Shown piece by piece: positions 1 through 5,290 of a stretch of 7,873 nucleotides of DNA. This DNA comes from Nitrospirota bacterium. Its GTDB lineage: Bacteria; Nitrospirota; Nitrospiria; Nitrospirales; UBA8639. The notes beneath the pieces are model-generated. The model was not told where the DNA came from, searched no databases, and saw only the letters and a program-made list of their open reading frames with translations. The stretch spans positions 187,387-195,259 of the forward strand of contig CP070743.1 in the NCBI GenBank assembly GCA_020348185.1, written 5' to 3'. Position 1 is the stretch's first letter. Every line of letters starts with the position of its first letter. Both the position numbers and the translations under genes were made by a program.

Positions 1-255
1 CTGCTTCACAATAGCTTTAATCCTTCGGCCATCGATGGACTCATGTGCCGAACGCTGATAAGTGTTGGATGGGATGGACGTTTATATGATTGTGACTTCA
101 ATCAAATGATGGATATCCCCGTTGCGCCCCCCTACCCTCAAACCATCGATACCTTCGATTACCAGACACTCGCCCAGCGCCACATCGTGACAGACCAACA
201 TTGTTACGGCTGTACCGCCGGCTGCGGTTCCTCCTGCGGGGGAACGCTCACCTAA
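1..255 (+). CDS. arsS: ArsS-like arsenosugar biosynthesis radical SAM protein, C-terminal fragment
   Basis: This is the last 84 codons of a gene that begins before the window; the frame is open from base 1 to the TAA at 253-255. The fragment reads FNPSAIDGLMCRTLISVGWDG, then the diagnostic LYDCDFNQ, and ends with HCYGCTAGCGSSCGGTLT. The DCDFNQ block and the Cys-rich CYGCTAG...GSSCGG tail are typical of the C-terminal (DUF3641-type) domain of ArsS, which is thought to add the deoxyadenosyl group to dimethylarsenite in arsenosugar synthesis. The N-terminal radical SAM core with its CxxxCxxC cluster site lies outside the window, so catalytic competence cannot be judged. Some relatives carry selenocysteine in this tail; here the codon in the GSSCGG position is an ordinary TGC. 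The family call is from memory of the motifs and is fairly secure. Confidence 0.85.
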   Translation: MLHNSFNPSAIDGLMCRTLISVGWDGRLYDCDFNQMMDIPVAPPYPQTIDTFDYQTLAQRHIVTDQHCYGCTAGCGSSCGGTLT

Positions 256-288
256 AAGAATTTTCGGGTTTCAGATCAAATAAAGAAG

Positions 289-309
289 TTTCGGGTTTCG
301 AGTTCCGGG
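289..309 (+). repeat. TTTCGGG-phased dispersed repeat, copy 1
   Basis: A 21-bp segment that recurs at 1830-1850 with one difference (GAGTTCC here, GAATTCC there). It is built from 7-bp steps of the TTTCGGG type, and a further TTTCGGG element lies just upstream at about 262-269. It sits in the gap between the convergent arsS and YHS genes. Function unknown. Confidence 0.7.
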
Positions 310-343
310 TTGGTTAGGAAGGAAGTTTTGGGTTGCTAGGCCA

Positions 344-592
344 TTATCCGGAATTTTTCTTTTGAAATTTGTTTGCACAATCTTTGCTGCAAAAAAAATA
401 GGTTTGGCCACCGACACGTTCAGTCACCGCTGACCCTGCGGAAATGTACACCTTGCAGACGGGATCTTGAACCATGACATCTTTACCTGGAAGGGCTTTT
501 TCCTCGTCTGTTTTTCCCCAATCTTGAATCGCCCGCCGAAACATGTAAAACAGGATAACCAGCAACACAAGTATGATGATAATTTTATACAT
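344..592 (-). CDS. Small membrane-anchored YHS-domain protein
   Basis: An 82-residue protein. Residues 4-18 form one very hydrophobic helix followed by RR at 19-20, which predicts a single N-terminal membrane anchor with the remainder on the cytoplasmic side by the positive-inside rule. Residues 43-76 are a YHS domain: DPVC at 43-46, then YFFCSKDC at 65-72, giving Cys46, Cys68 and Cys72 as likely metal ligands. YHS domains occur in copper and heavy-metal handling proteins and bind metal through such cysteines. The start is the ATG at 590-592; no strong ribosome site is visible, only a weak AGAGAT about 11 bases upstream. The gene converges on arsS, so any shared role in metal or metalloid handling is only positional inference. 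The specific metal cannot be told from sequence. Confidence 0.85.
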   Translation of the reverse strand: MYKIIIILVLLVILFYMFRRAIQDWGKTDEEKALPGKDVMVQDPVCKVYISAGSAVTERVGGQTYFFCSKDCANKFQKKNSG

Positions 593-1004
593 AAGCTACA
601 ATCTCTATCTTTGTGGTTTTCTACTACAATTGAAATATTCTGCTTCCATGTTACCTAAAAGCCCAGCAAGAGGAGACTACCCTTGAAAAAGAAGAAGTTT
701 TCTTTCGTGAAACTTAAAACCTCAAACTAGACACTCTCCTCTCTTCATGACTAAGTCACTCAAACTATTCGCTACCTCCAAGGCACCCGAGAAGATTGTC
801 GATTCTGAAGTTCAGTATAGCGAGCCGAAAGGATCCACGCCAATGCCCCTTTATTCATTGCCGGTGAAGTGTTTTTCCTGTTAGGATTTGCAGTCCGATC
901 ACCTTCAATAAAGAGGGGGATTATATAATGATACCCCGTTTTCTCTCCGAAAACCTTCTTTAGGAAAATTCTTTTTCTTTTCAACCTGAAACTTTTCCCA
1001 ACGC
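593..1004. other. About 410-bp gap without a credible gene
   Basis: Short ORFs here on either strand lack recognisable motifs and ribosome sites and look like chance reading frames. The gap should hold the promoters of the YHS gene (leftward) and the cyclase-family gene (rightward). An inverted pair, AGAGGAGA at 669-676 and TCTCCTCT at 735-742, flanks an A-rich stretch, but the long spacer makes its meaning doubtful. A remnant of a decayed gene cannot be excluded. Confidence 0.6.
924..929 (+). promoter_or_regulatory. Candidate -10 box for the cyclase-family gene
   Basis: A perfect TATAAT lies about 75-80 bases before the start of the rightward cyclase-family gene, in a sensible position for its promoter. 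No convincing -35 hexamer is found at the usual 16-18 bp distance, so this is a weak call based on one motif in an AT-rich gap. Confidence 0.25.
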
Positions 1005-1817
1005 TTGATTAAGTCAATGCGACCATCATCCCTCTCAAACATCCAGCACCTGAAAATATTTGTTTGGAGCCTCCTCTTGTGTTTATTGGCATCCTGTATC
1101 GCGCACACTCCAACCACCGTCATCGACCTCACCTATCCATTTGACGACCAGACTGTTTATTGGCCTAACAACAAACCATTTCAATGGGAGAAGTTAAAGT
1201 GGGGGAAAAACGCAAGCGGCCATTGGTATGCCTCGGGAGCCTTTTCAGCTTCCGAACACGGGGGCACCCATCTCGATGCTCCCGTTCATTTCGCAGAACA
1301 AGGTCGGAGTGTCGATCAAATTCCCGTTGAAGAATTGATTGGCCCCGCGATTGTGATTGATGTTCGAACTCAAGCTGAAGGCAATCCTGATTACGAACTT
1401 CAAGTTGAAGATGTGCAGGCCTGGGAAACCGAGCATGGACACATTCCGAAGGATAGTTTGGTTTTGCTCTTCACCGGATGGGGGAAATATTGGCCGGAAC
1501 GTATTCGCTACCTGGGCAGTCCAACGCCTGAGGATCCCACAACTTTACATTTTCCAGGGTATTCAGCTCAGTCCATACAATTCCTTGTCTCACAGCGAGG
1601 TATTCGGGGAGTGGGAATTGATACCGCGAGCATTGATCCTGGTCGATCAAATGATTTTCTTGCTCATCGGGTCTTAAGCGAAGCCAACCTGTATGCACTT
1701 GAAAATGTCGCCGCCCTTGAGAAACTTCCTCCGACAGGAGCCATTGTGACGGCGCTTCCAATCAAGATCCGTGGGGGCTCAGGGGGACCGGTTCGAATTT
1801 TTGCTACGATTCCATAA
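1005..1817 (+). CDS. Cyclase-family (kynurenine formamidase-like) metal hydrolase, predicted lipoprotein
   Basis: A 270-residue protein of the cyclase family (PF04199), whose members include bacterial kynurenine formamidase KynB and other metal-dependent amide or ester hydrolases. The hallmark metal-binding motif HGGTHLDAPVHF is at residues 85-96, with His85, His89, Asp91 and His95 as expected ligands. Later family blocks are LFTGWGKYW (about 155-163), a FPGYS segment, GVGIDTASIDPG, and AHRVLSEANLYALENV near the C terminus. Residues 16-31 form a hydrophobic segment ending in the lipobox LASC (28-31), predicting lipidation at Cys31 and export. Two starts are possible: TTG at 1005 or ATG at 1017. 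An in-frame TGA at 987-989 rules out anything further upstream, and neither start has a clear ribosome site. No tryptophan-catabolism gene lies nearby, so the substrate is open. Confidence 0.88.
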   Translation: MIKSMRPSSLSNIQHLKIFVWSLLLCLLASCIAHTPTTVIDLTYPFDDQTVYWPNNKPFQWEKLKWGKNASGHWYASGAFSASEHGGTHLDAPVHFAEQGRSVDQIPVEELIGPAIVIDVRTQAEGNPDYELQVEDVQAWETEHGHIPKDSLVLLFTGWGKYWPERIRYLGSPTPEDPTTLHFPGYSAQSIQFLVSQRGIRGVGIDTASIDPGRSNDFLAHRVLSEANLYALENVAALEKLPPTGAIVTALPIKIRGGSGGPVRIFATIP

Positions 1818-1829
1818 CTACGGTTTGGG

Positions 1830-1850
1830 TTTCGGGTTTCGAATTCCGGG
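1830..1850 (+). repeat. TTTCGGG-phased dispersed repeat, copy 2
   Basis: Matches the segment at 289-309 at 20 of 21 positions and extends the 7-bp phasing upstream (TTTGGGT then TTCGGGT from about 1824). It starts 12 bases after the cyclase-family stop codon and lies next to the inverted GTC/GAC array. Confidence 0.7.
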
Positions 1851-1873
1851 GCAAGAATTATTGAAACCACAGG

Positions 1874-1998
1874 GTCGAAAAGTCGAAATGGTCAAAGAGT
1901 CTAAAAGGTCACGGAGACAGAGAATCAAAACCCTTTCCTCTCGAATTAAAAAAATTCGTAGTATCTTAGGACCATTTTGACACTGCGACCCTTTCGAC
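1874..1998. repeat. Inverted GTC/GAC array A
   Basis: The left arm has GTC at 1874, 1882, 1891, 1899 and 1908 (steps 8, 9, 8, 9). The right arm has GAC at 1970, 1979, 1987 and 1996 (steps 9, 8, 9). Folding 1882-1910 onto 1970-1998 pairs 23 of 29 positions, leaving a 59-base centre that contains a small hairpin, CGAAT/ATTCG, around 1942-1958. The array fills the gap between the cyclase-family and MoaD-like genes and ends 33 bases before the latter's start. It could be a folded RNA or DNA element; its function is unknown. Confidence 0.75.
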
Positions 1999-2031
1999 TT
2001 TTAAACGTTTTTCAGGAAGGTAGGAGCCAGT

Positions 2032-2307
2032 ATGGTCACAATCAGCTTAATGGGAGAATTGCAAACAGCTGACGGGGAGCGAACACTGGGGTGTGAAATT
2101 TCTGAACCGACTCCCGTTAAACAACTGATCAAGAACCAGGGGAAGGCACTAAGGGAGGTCTTTCAACTTCTCAAAGAAAAAAAACTAATGGTCACCGTGA
2201 ATAAGCGCATTGCCAGTGAAGACACGCGCGTTCAGGACGGAGACTTAGTCAATTTAGTTGCACATGACGGGATGGGGCAAAGTGGGCTGACGCCTTCTCT
2301 GTATTGA
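2032..2307 (+). CDS. MoaD/ThiS-like ubiquitin-fold small protein without C-terminal Gly-Gly
   Basis: A 91-residue protein. Residues 54-76, reading VTVNKRIASEDTRVQDGDLV followed by NLV, match the second half of the MoaD/ThiS beta-grasp fold, where an 'x-V-N' strand leads into a 'dGDxV' turn. Sulfur carriers of this family end in an exposed Gly-Gly that is adenylated and thiocarboxylated. This protein instead continues after the fold as HDGMGQSGLTPSLY and has no terminal diglycine, so it may not carry sulfur, or it may need processing near Gly80-Gly82. The ATG is well supported by AGGAG at 2022-2026. The gene appears to be monocistronic, bounded by array A upstream and a strong terminator downstream. 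No molybdopterin, thiamine or tungsten-cofactor gene is in view. The fold call is moderately confident; the function is open. Confidence 0.65.
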   Translation: MVTISLMGELQTADGERTLGCEISEPTPVKQLIKNQGKALREVFQLLKEKKLMVTVNKRIASEDTRVQDGDLVNLVAHDGMGQSGLTPSLY

Positions 2308-2352
2308 TACATGCAAAGTTTATGATTAACGGGGGACCTGTCGAGGTCTAGG

Positions 2353-2385
2353 CCTCGGACTCAGTAGTGTTCAATGAGTCGGAGG
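2353..2385. repeat. Hairpin-forming inverted repeat after the MoaD-like gene
   Basis: CCTCGGACTCA at 2353-2363 is complementary to TGAGTCGGAGG at 2375-2385 except for one position, with an 11-base loop. No T-run follows on the plus strand, so it is not a typical intrinsic terminator. It leads directly into the half-array of GTC units. Confidence 0.6.
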
Positions 2386-2413
2386 GTAAAAAGGTCTAAA
2401 GGGTCCAAGTGTC
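2378..2413 (+). repeat. Half-array of GTC units
   Basis: GTC occurs at 2378, 2394, 2403 and 2411, with a degenerate GTA at 2386, giving steps of 8, 8, 9 and 8. This is the same phasing as the left arms of the arrays at 1874 and 5291. No opposing GAC arm is found downstream, so this looks like a single-armed or eroded copy. Confidence 0.55.
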
Positions 2414-2433
2414 AAACCAAACGCGGGAAAGAA

Positions 2434-2468
2434 AAAAAAGGCAGTGCCGTTCTGGCACTGCCTTTTTT
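2434..2468. terminator. Strong bidirectional intrinsic terminator
   Basis: GGCAGTGCC (2440-2448) and GGCACTGCC (2454-2462) form a perfect 9-bp stem with a 5-base loop. An A-run precedes it and a run of six T follows, so it has the intrinsic-terminator shape on both strands. It lies between the end of the MoaD-like gene (+) and the end of the HU gene (-) and can serve both. Confidence 0.92.
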
Positions 2469-2534
2469 GGTAAAGAAGAAGAAATGTGTTGCGGGCGAGG
2501 CTTAACGACTTCAAAGGGAAAGAAGAATAAGAAA

Positions 2535-2557
2535 GATCTCGTAATGTTATTGAGATC
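2535..2557 (-). terminator. Weak hairpin just past the HU gene
   Basis: GATCTC at 2535-2540 pairs with GAGATC at 2552-2557 across an 11-base loop. Read leftward from the HU stop it is followed by a T-rich stretch (TTTCTTATTCTTCTTT). A weak first terminator for HU is possible; the stronger one lies about 75 bp further on. Confidence 0.3.
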
Positions 2558-2562
2558 GCTCT

Positions 2563-2853
2563 TTACTTCTTCGCTCCCAAGATTGCATCTTTTGCCGCCT
2601 TGGCCACCCGGAATTTAAGAACTTTCTTTGCAGGAATCTTTATGGTTTCGCCCGTTTGAGGATTACGTCCCATCCGGGCTTTGCGGTGTGCCAATACCAA
2701 CTTTCCAACACCAGGAACCACAAAGGCATTCTTGGCTTCCTTGTATGCCAATGCAGCCAAATCGTCCAGAATCTGGGTGGCGGTTTTTTTTGTAACACTC
2801 GCTTTTTTGGCTAAATGATCAGCAATTTGAGACTTGGTCATTGACTTTCCCAT
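2563..2853 (-). CDS. HU-family DNA-binding protein
   Basis: A 96-residue histone-like protein of the HU/IHF family, close to the usual 90-100. The N-terminal helices begin MTKSQIADHLAKKA (residues 5-18), VPGVGKL lies at 46-52, and the family signature GRNPQTGE is at 62-69 within the DNA-wrapping beta arm; Pro65 is the intercalating proline. The C terminus is Lys/Ala-rich and basic. HU dimers bend and wrap DNA with little sequence preference and act in nucleoid structure, replication and recombination. The start at 2853 is well supported by a GGAGGAGG ribosome site 5 bases upstream. The four-residue MGKS extension ahead of the usual MTK start is short but fits the spacing better than the second Met. 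The gene stands alone, and its upstream gap is rich in palindromes. Confidence 0.96.
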   Translation of the reverse strand: MGKSMTKSQIADHLAKKASVTKKTATQILDDLAALAYKEAKNAFVVPGVGKLVLAHRKARMGRNPQTGETIKIPAKKVLKFRVAKAAKDAILGAKK

Positions 2854-2895
2854 ACGATCCTCCTCCGCAAGTTGAGTGATTGAGCAGTGAAAAAG

Positions 2896-2929
2896 GTGTT
2901 GCCCATATAATGTTTGCTATTAGCAACAC
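2896..2929. promoter_or_regulatory. Nested palindromes over candidate promoters upstream of HU
   Basis: GTGTTGC at 2896-2902 pairs with GCAACAC at 2923-2929. Nested inside is a perfect 13-bp palindrome, TTGCTA-T-TAGCAA (2914-2926). A plus-strand TATAAT lies at 2906-2911 between the arms, and a weaker TATATG-like box reads leftward towards HU about 16 bases from TTGTGT. This could be an operator or a divergent promoter core for HU and the rightward unknown genes, but no binding protein can be named. Confidence 0.4.
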
Positions 2930-2954
2930 AATAAGGGTTTGTGAGAATCAAAGG

Positions 2955-2970
2955 TGCAAATATTTTTGCA
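2955..2970. repeat. TGCAAA-TATT-TTTGCA palindrome
   Basis: A perfect 6-bp inverted repeat around a 4-base AT centre in the gap between HU and the unknown genes. It is about the size of a dimeric repressor site, but palindromes of this length can arise by chance in AT-rich DNA. Confidence 0.45.
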
Positions 2971-2984
2971 TTCCTCTGTACAAG

Positions 2985-2999
2985 TGGCGACCGTCGCCA
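2985..2999. repeat. TGGCGA-CCG-TCGCCA hairpin
   Basis: A perfect 6-bp inverted repeat with a 3-base loop in the leader region of the rightward unknown genes. A G-run/C-run pair, TAGGGG and CCCCTA at about 3022-3045, follows and could make a second hairpin. No T-run suggests termination. Confidence 0.45.
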
Positions 3000-3072
3000 A
3001 CTCTTTCTTATGTGAATATCCTAGGGGGGAACGCCCCTTTCCCCTACCCAAAAGAGGCGGAGACACCAATTC

Positions 3073-3318
3073 GTGTCTCAAGATATGCAATGGGCGGAAA
3101 GTGTACCCGAAGTGCTAGAACCTGTCAATAAAAAAATGCAAGCCAGTCAGGTGAATTATGAGATTCGGGACCCTCAGCATACAGCCTGGCAACTTGAAGG
3201 ATTAACACCTAACCGGGTACAGTGTATTCTTACACGGGCAGTTCTCAATAACAATTTTTTGGAAAGAGTTTTGTATGGGAAAAGAGATACCGGTTTTCTC
3301 CAGTACGCAACCCCTTGA
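3073..3318 (+). CDS. Hypothetical 81-residue protein, overlaps the next gene
   Basis: Not recognised. The frame runs from GTG at 3073 (an in-frame ATG is at 3085) to TGA at 3316-3318. A purine-rich GGCGGAG lies about 10 bases before the GTG. The product has an evenly mixed composition with a plausible amphipathic segment near VQCILTRAVLNNNFLERVL (about residues 49-67), and no signal peptide or membrane helix. Its 3' end overlaps the following ORF by 44 bases in another frame, and that ORF's ribosome site lies inside it, which would allow translational coupling. The alternative is that this stretch is only leader sequence for the downstream gene. Confidence is moderate because no family was identified. 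Confidence 0.5.
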   Translation: MSQDMQWAESVPEVLEPVNKKMQASQVNYEIRDPQHTAWQLEGLTPNRVQCILTRAVLNNNFLERVLYGKRDTGFLQYATP

Positions 3319-3874
3319 AGAGCAAACACCTGAAACGCTGACGTATTCACGGGTATTTTGCCAACGCGAAGAGAGCCCACAATTACGATTGTTGTTAGAT
3401 TTCCTGAAGTCAAAAAATCAAATTCCCCTGATCCCCACGATGGATCCGGAAGCCTTAGATGATTGGGATTGGGCGCAGATTACCCTTGGCTACAATAGAG
3501 AACGGAAACCGATCCAATTGTTTTGTGTGCGTGATCGGGGCAGTTATCAGGACGTCTTCGAATCAGAAAAGATGACATTTTTAAAGCGCCTTTCAGTCTT
3601 TGACGATGAAGAATCTCAGATAGCTCGGGAATTCGTGGATCGTGCTCGTTTTATCGCCACAACCCAAATGGTGAAAAACGACATCACTGAAGAAGGGTAC
3701 GACTTCAACGGTTGGATTCTTGAATTTTTCCAAGAAAACTGTAATGGCATTGTCCAAATTGATGGGCAGGGATTCTTTTCACCTCGTGGGGAATTGGTCG
3801 TAGATTTGGAAGAAGGCCAAGAAAGCGGAAAAGACGGATCTCCCGAACTACAGAACGACGGCCCTTCTTCCTGA
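3275..3874 (+). CDS. Hypothetical acidic 199-residue protein
   Basis: Not recognised. The ATG at 3275 has a good ribosome site, GGAAAG at 3261-3266, eight bases upstream. The protein appears soluble: no signal peptide or long hydrophobic segment. A central DDWDW motif lies at about residues 61-65. The best-ordered part is the C-terminal third, with FIATTQMVKND followed by EEGYDFNGWILEFFQENCNG and IDGQGFF. This aromatic- and glycine-punctuated pattern looks like a real folded domain rather than a chance ORF. The last 25 or so residues are acidic and polar (EEGQESGKDGSPE and on), probably disordered. It overlaps the 81-residue ORF upstream and converges on the amidohydrolase gene with only 20 bases between stops and no obvious terminator. 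Function unknown. Confidence 0.8.
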   Translation: MGKEIPVFSSTQPLEEQTPETLTYSRVFCQREESPQLRLLLDFLKSKNQIPLIPTMDPEALDDWDWAQITLGYNRERKPIQLFCVRDRGSYQDVFESEKMTFLKRLSVFDDEESQIAREFVDRARFIATTQMVKNDITEEGYDFNGWILEFFQENCNGIVQIDGQGFFSPRGELVVDLEEGQESGKDGSPELQNDGPSS

Positions 3875-3894
3875 ACAGGTATTTCGAACGGATT

Positions 3895-5199
3895 TTACTC
3901 TTTCGCTCCCAAGGCATCCAGCATAGAGTTTTCCAGGGTTCGGGACGGAAATCCTTCCAGTCCTCCACGATAGGCCACTCCATCTTTGACCACATCAAGT
4001 AGGGCTCCTTGTTCAAACAGGGCAGGCTGCTCTATGACATTCCCGCGACAGACAAGGAAATCAGCCCCGTATCCCGACCCTAAGACTCCCACCTCGTCCT
4101 GACCAATTTGCTTCGCAGCTAAACCGGTTGCTCCATACCAAGCCGTCAGGGGGGGAATGCCATCATTCATTAACGCGACCAGTTCCATATAATTCCGCCC
4201 ATGCATATTGGGGAGGACGGGATCCGTCCCCGCAAGCATCTTCAAGCCACTGCCATGAGCAATACGGACGGCTTGAGAGTGGGACTCAGCCACTTGCTGA
4301 ACTTTTTGTTGGACAAGGTCGCTCCACCCCTTGGCTTCCAATAAAGCCTGGGTGATCCACGAGGTTGGCGTGACCGTACAGCCCTTCACATAGGCTTGTT
4401 CCGCAAGGGTTTCATCAAGAAAGGAAATATGTTGAATATCTTTGATCCCATGCTCAATCGACAACGCAATGCCATTTCGACTATGGGCATGTCCGGCCAC
4501 ATACAGCCCTCTCCCGGCGGCTTCATCACAAATCGCATCAATTTCCTGAGCCGTAAAATCCCGATGTTCGAGCTTATCACCTGGGGAAACCACACCAGGA
4601 CTTGCACAGATTTTCACGAGATCGGCCCCACACGCTGCAATTTCTCTGACTCGCTTGCGGCAGGCCCAGGGGCCGTCAACAATGCTTGAAGGACGACCCG
4701 GACCAGGGGGCCACAGGCGAGATACCTCCCCACAGCATCGATCCGGGCCTCGAAAATCGGCGTGGCCTCCCGTGGTCGACAACATACAGATCGCAATCTT
4801 CAGTCGAGGCCCGATAAGGAAGCCTTCCTGAACCAGCCGCTTGAGGAGATGGGTTGCTCCACCCACATCCCGGAGTGTCGTCACCCCGCCATTGACCAAG
4901 GTGGTATACAGGATGCGTTCGGCATACAACAGCCCTTCTAGCGAATTCATTCGTTCCAAAGGATCCCGGCCTATACCAAACAAGGTGACATGACCATGAC
5001 AATCAATGAGTCCTGGGGTGATGGTAAATGCAGAACAATCGATTCGCTGAACTGATGCTCCCACGGGACGCGTAGGCGCATGTGGATGAAGCGATTGGAT
5101 CTTCCCATTCTCGATCCACAGGTCCACATGTTCATGAATGGCATCCGAGGTCGCCGAAGTTCCGTCGTAGAGTTTTTGAATATTGGAGAGAACAATCAT
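3895..5199 (-). CDS. Metal-dependent amidohydrolase (imidazolonepropionase/prolidase-like)
   Basis: A 434-residue amidohydrolase-superfamily enzyme (PF01979; HutI-related COG1228 type), full length for the family. The first 60 residues and the tail form the usual small beta sandwich; the barrel begins at TPGLIDCHGHV. Expected metal ligands are all visible: His68 and His70 in DCHGH, Lys196 in LVKICASPG as the probable carboxylated lysine, His237 in GHAHS, His257 in QHISFLD, and Asp326 in LAGTDPV. Together these fit the binuclear-type subgroup that includes Xaa-Arg and Xaa-Pro dipeptidases, though the substrate cannot be fixed from sequence. No signal peptide is seen, so it should be cytoplasmic. 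The start at 5199 is supported by AAGGAT about 10 bases upstream. There are no histidine-degradation genes nearby, which argues against a HutI role. It is divergent from gcvP. Confidence 0.92.
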   Translation of the reverse strand: MIVLSNIQKLYDGTSATSDAIHEHVDLWIENGKIQSLHPHAPTRPVGASVQRIDCSAFTITPGLIDCHGHVTLFGIGRDPLERMNSLEGLLYAERILYTTLVNGGVTTLRDVGGATHLLKRLVQEGFLIGPRLKIAICMLSTTGGHADFRGPDRCCGEVSRLWPPGPGRPSSIVDGPWACRKRVREIAACGADLVKICASPGVVSPGDKLEHRDFTAQEIDAICDEAAGRGLYVAGHAHSRNGIALSIEHGIKDIQHISFLDETLAEQAYVKGCTVTPTSWITQALLEAKGWSDLVQQKVQQVAESHSQAVRIAHGSGLKMLAGTDPVLPNMHGRNYMELVALMNDGIPPLTAWYGATGLAAKQIGQDEVGVLGSGYGADFLVCRGNVIEQPALFEQGALLDVVKDGVAYRGGLEGFPSRTLENSMLDALGAKE

Positions 5200-5251
5200 A
5201 TCGGTAGATCCTTACATTGTTGGGAACTTGTCCATTGGCTTTTGCTGTAAC

Positions 5252-5270
5252 CCAACCACCAGGTGTTTGG
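5252..5270. promoter_or_regulatory. 19-bp near-perfect palindrome upstream of the amidohydrolase
   Basis: CCAACCACCAGGTGTTTGG has 9-base arms around a central A with a single mismatched pair. It lies 53-71 bases upstream of the amidohydrolase start, overlapping a candidate TTGCCA -35 on the minus strand. The size and position suit a dimeric regulator's operator, but the regulator is unknown. Confidence 0.4.
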
Positions 5271-5290
5271 CAACTCCCCAAAAGACAAAA

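Noticed and set aside
772..1132. Two minus-strand ORFs (70 and 75 codons) left of the cyclase gene
   Set aside because: No motif and no ribosome site; one overlaps the cyclase start antisense. Composition looks like chance AT-rich reading frames.
2571..3913. Shared string TCGCTCCCAAG at the 3' ends of the HU and amidohydrolase genes
   Set aside because: Both encode LGA(K) near their C termini; an 11-base match in coding DNA is probably coincidence.
4676..5002. 108-codon minus-strand ORF inside the amidohydrolase
   Set aside because: Alternate frame of a gene whose metal ligands are all present in the main frame.
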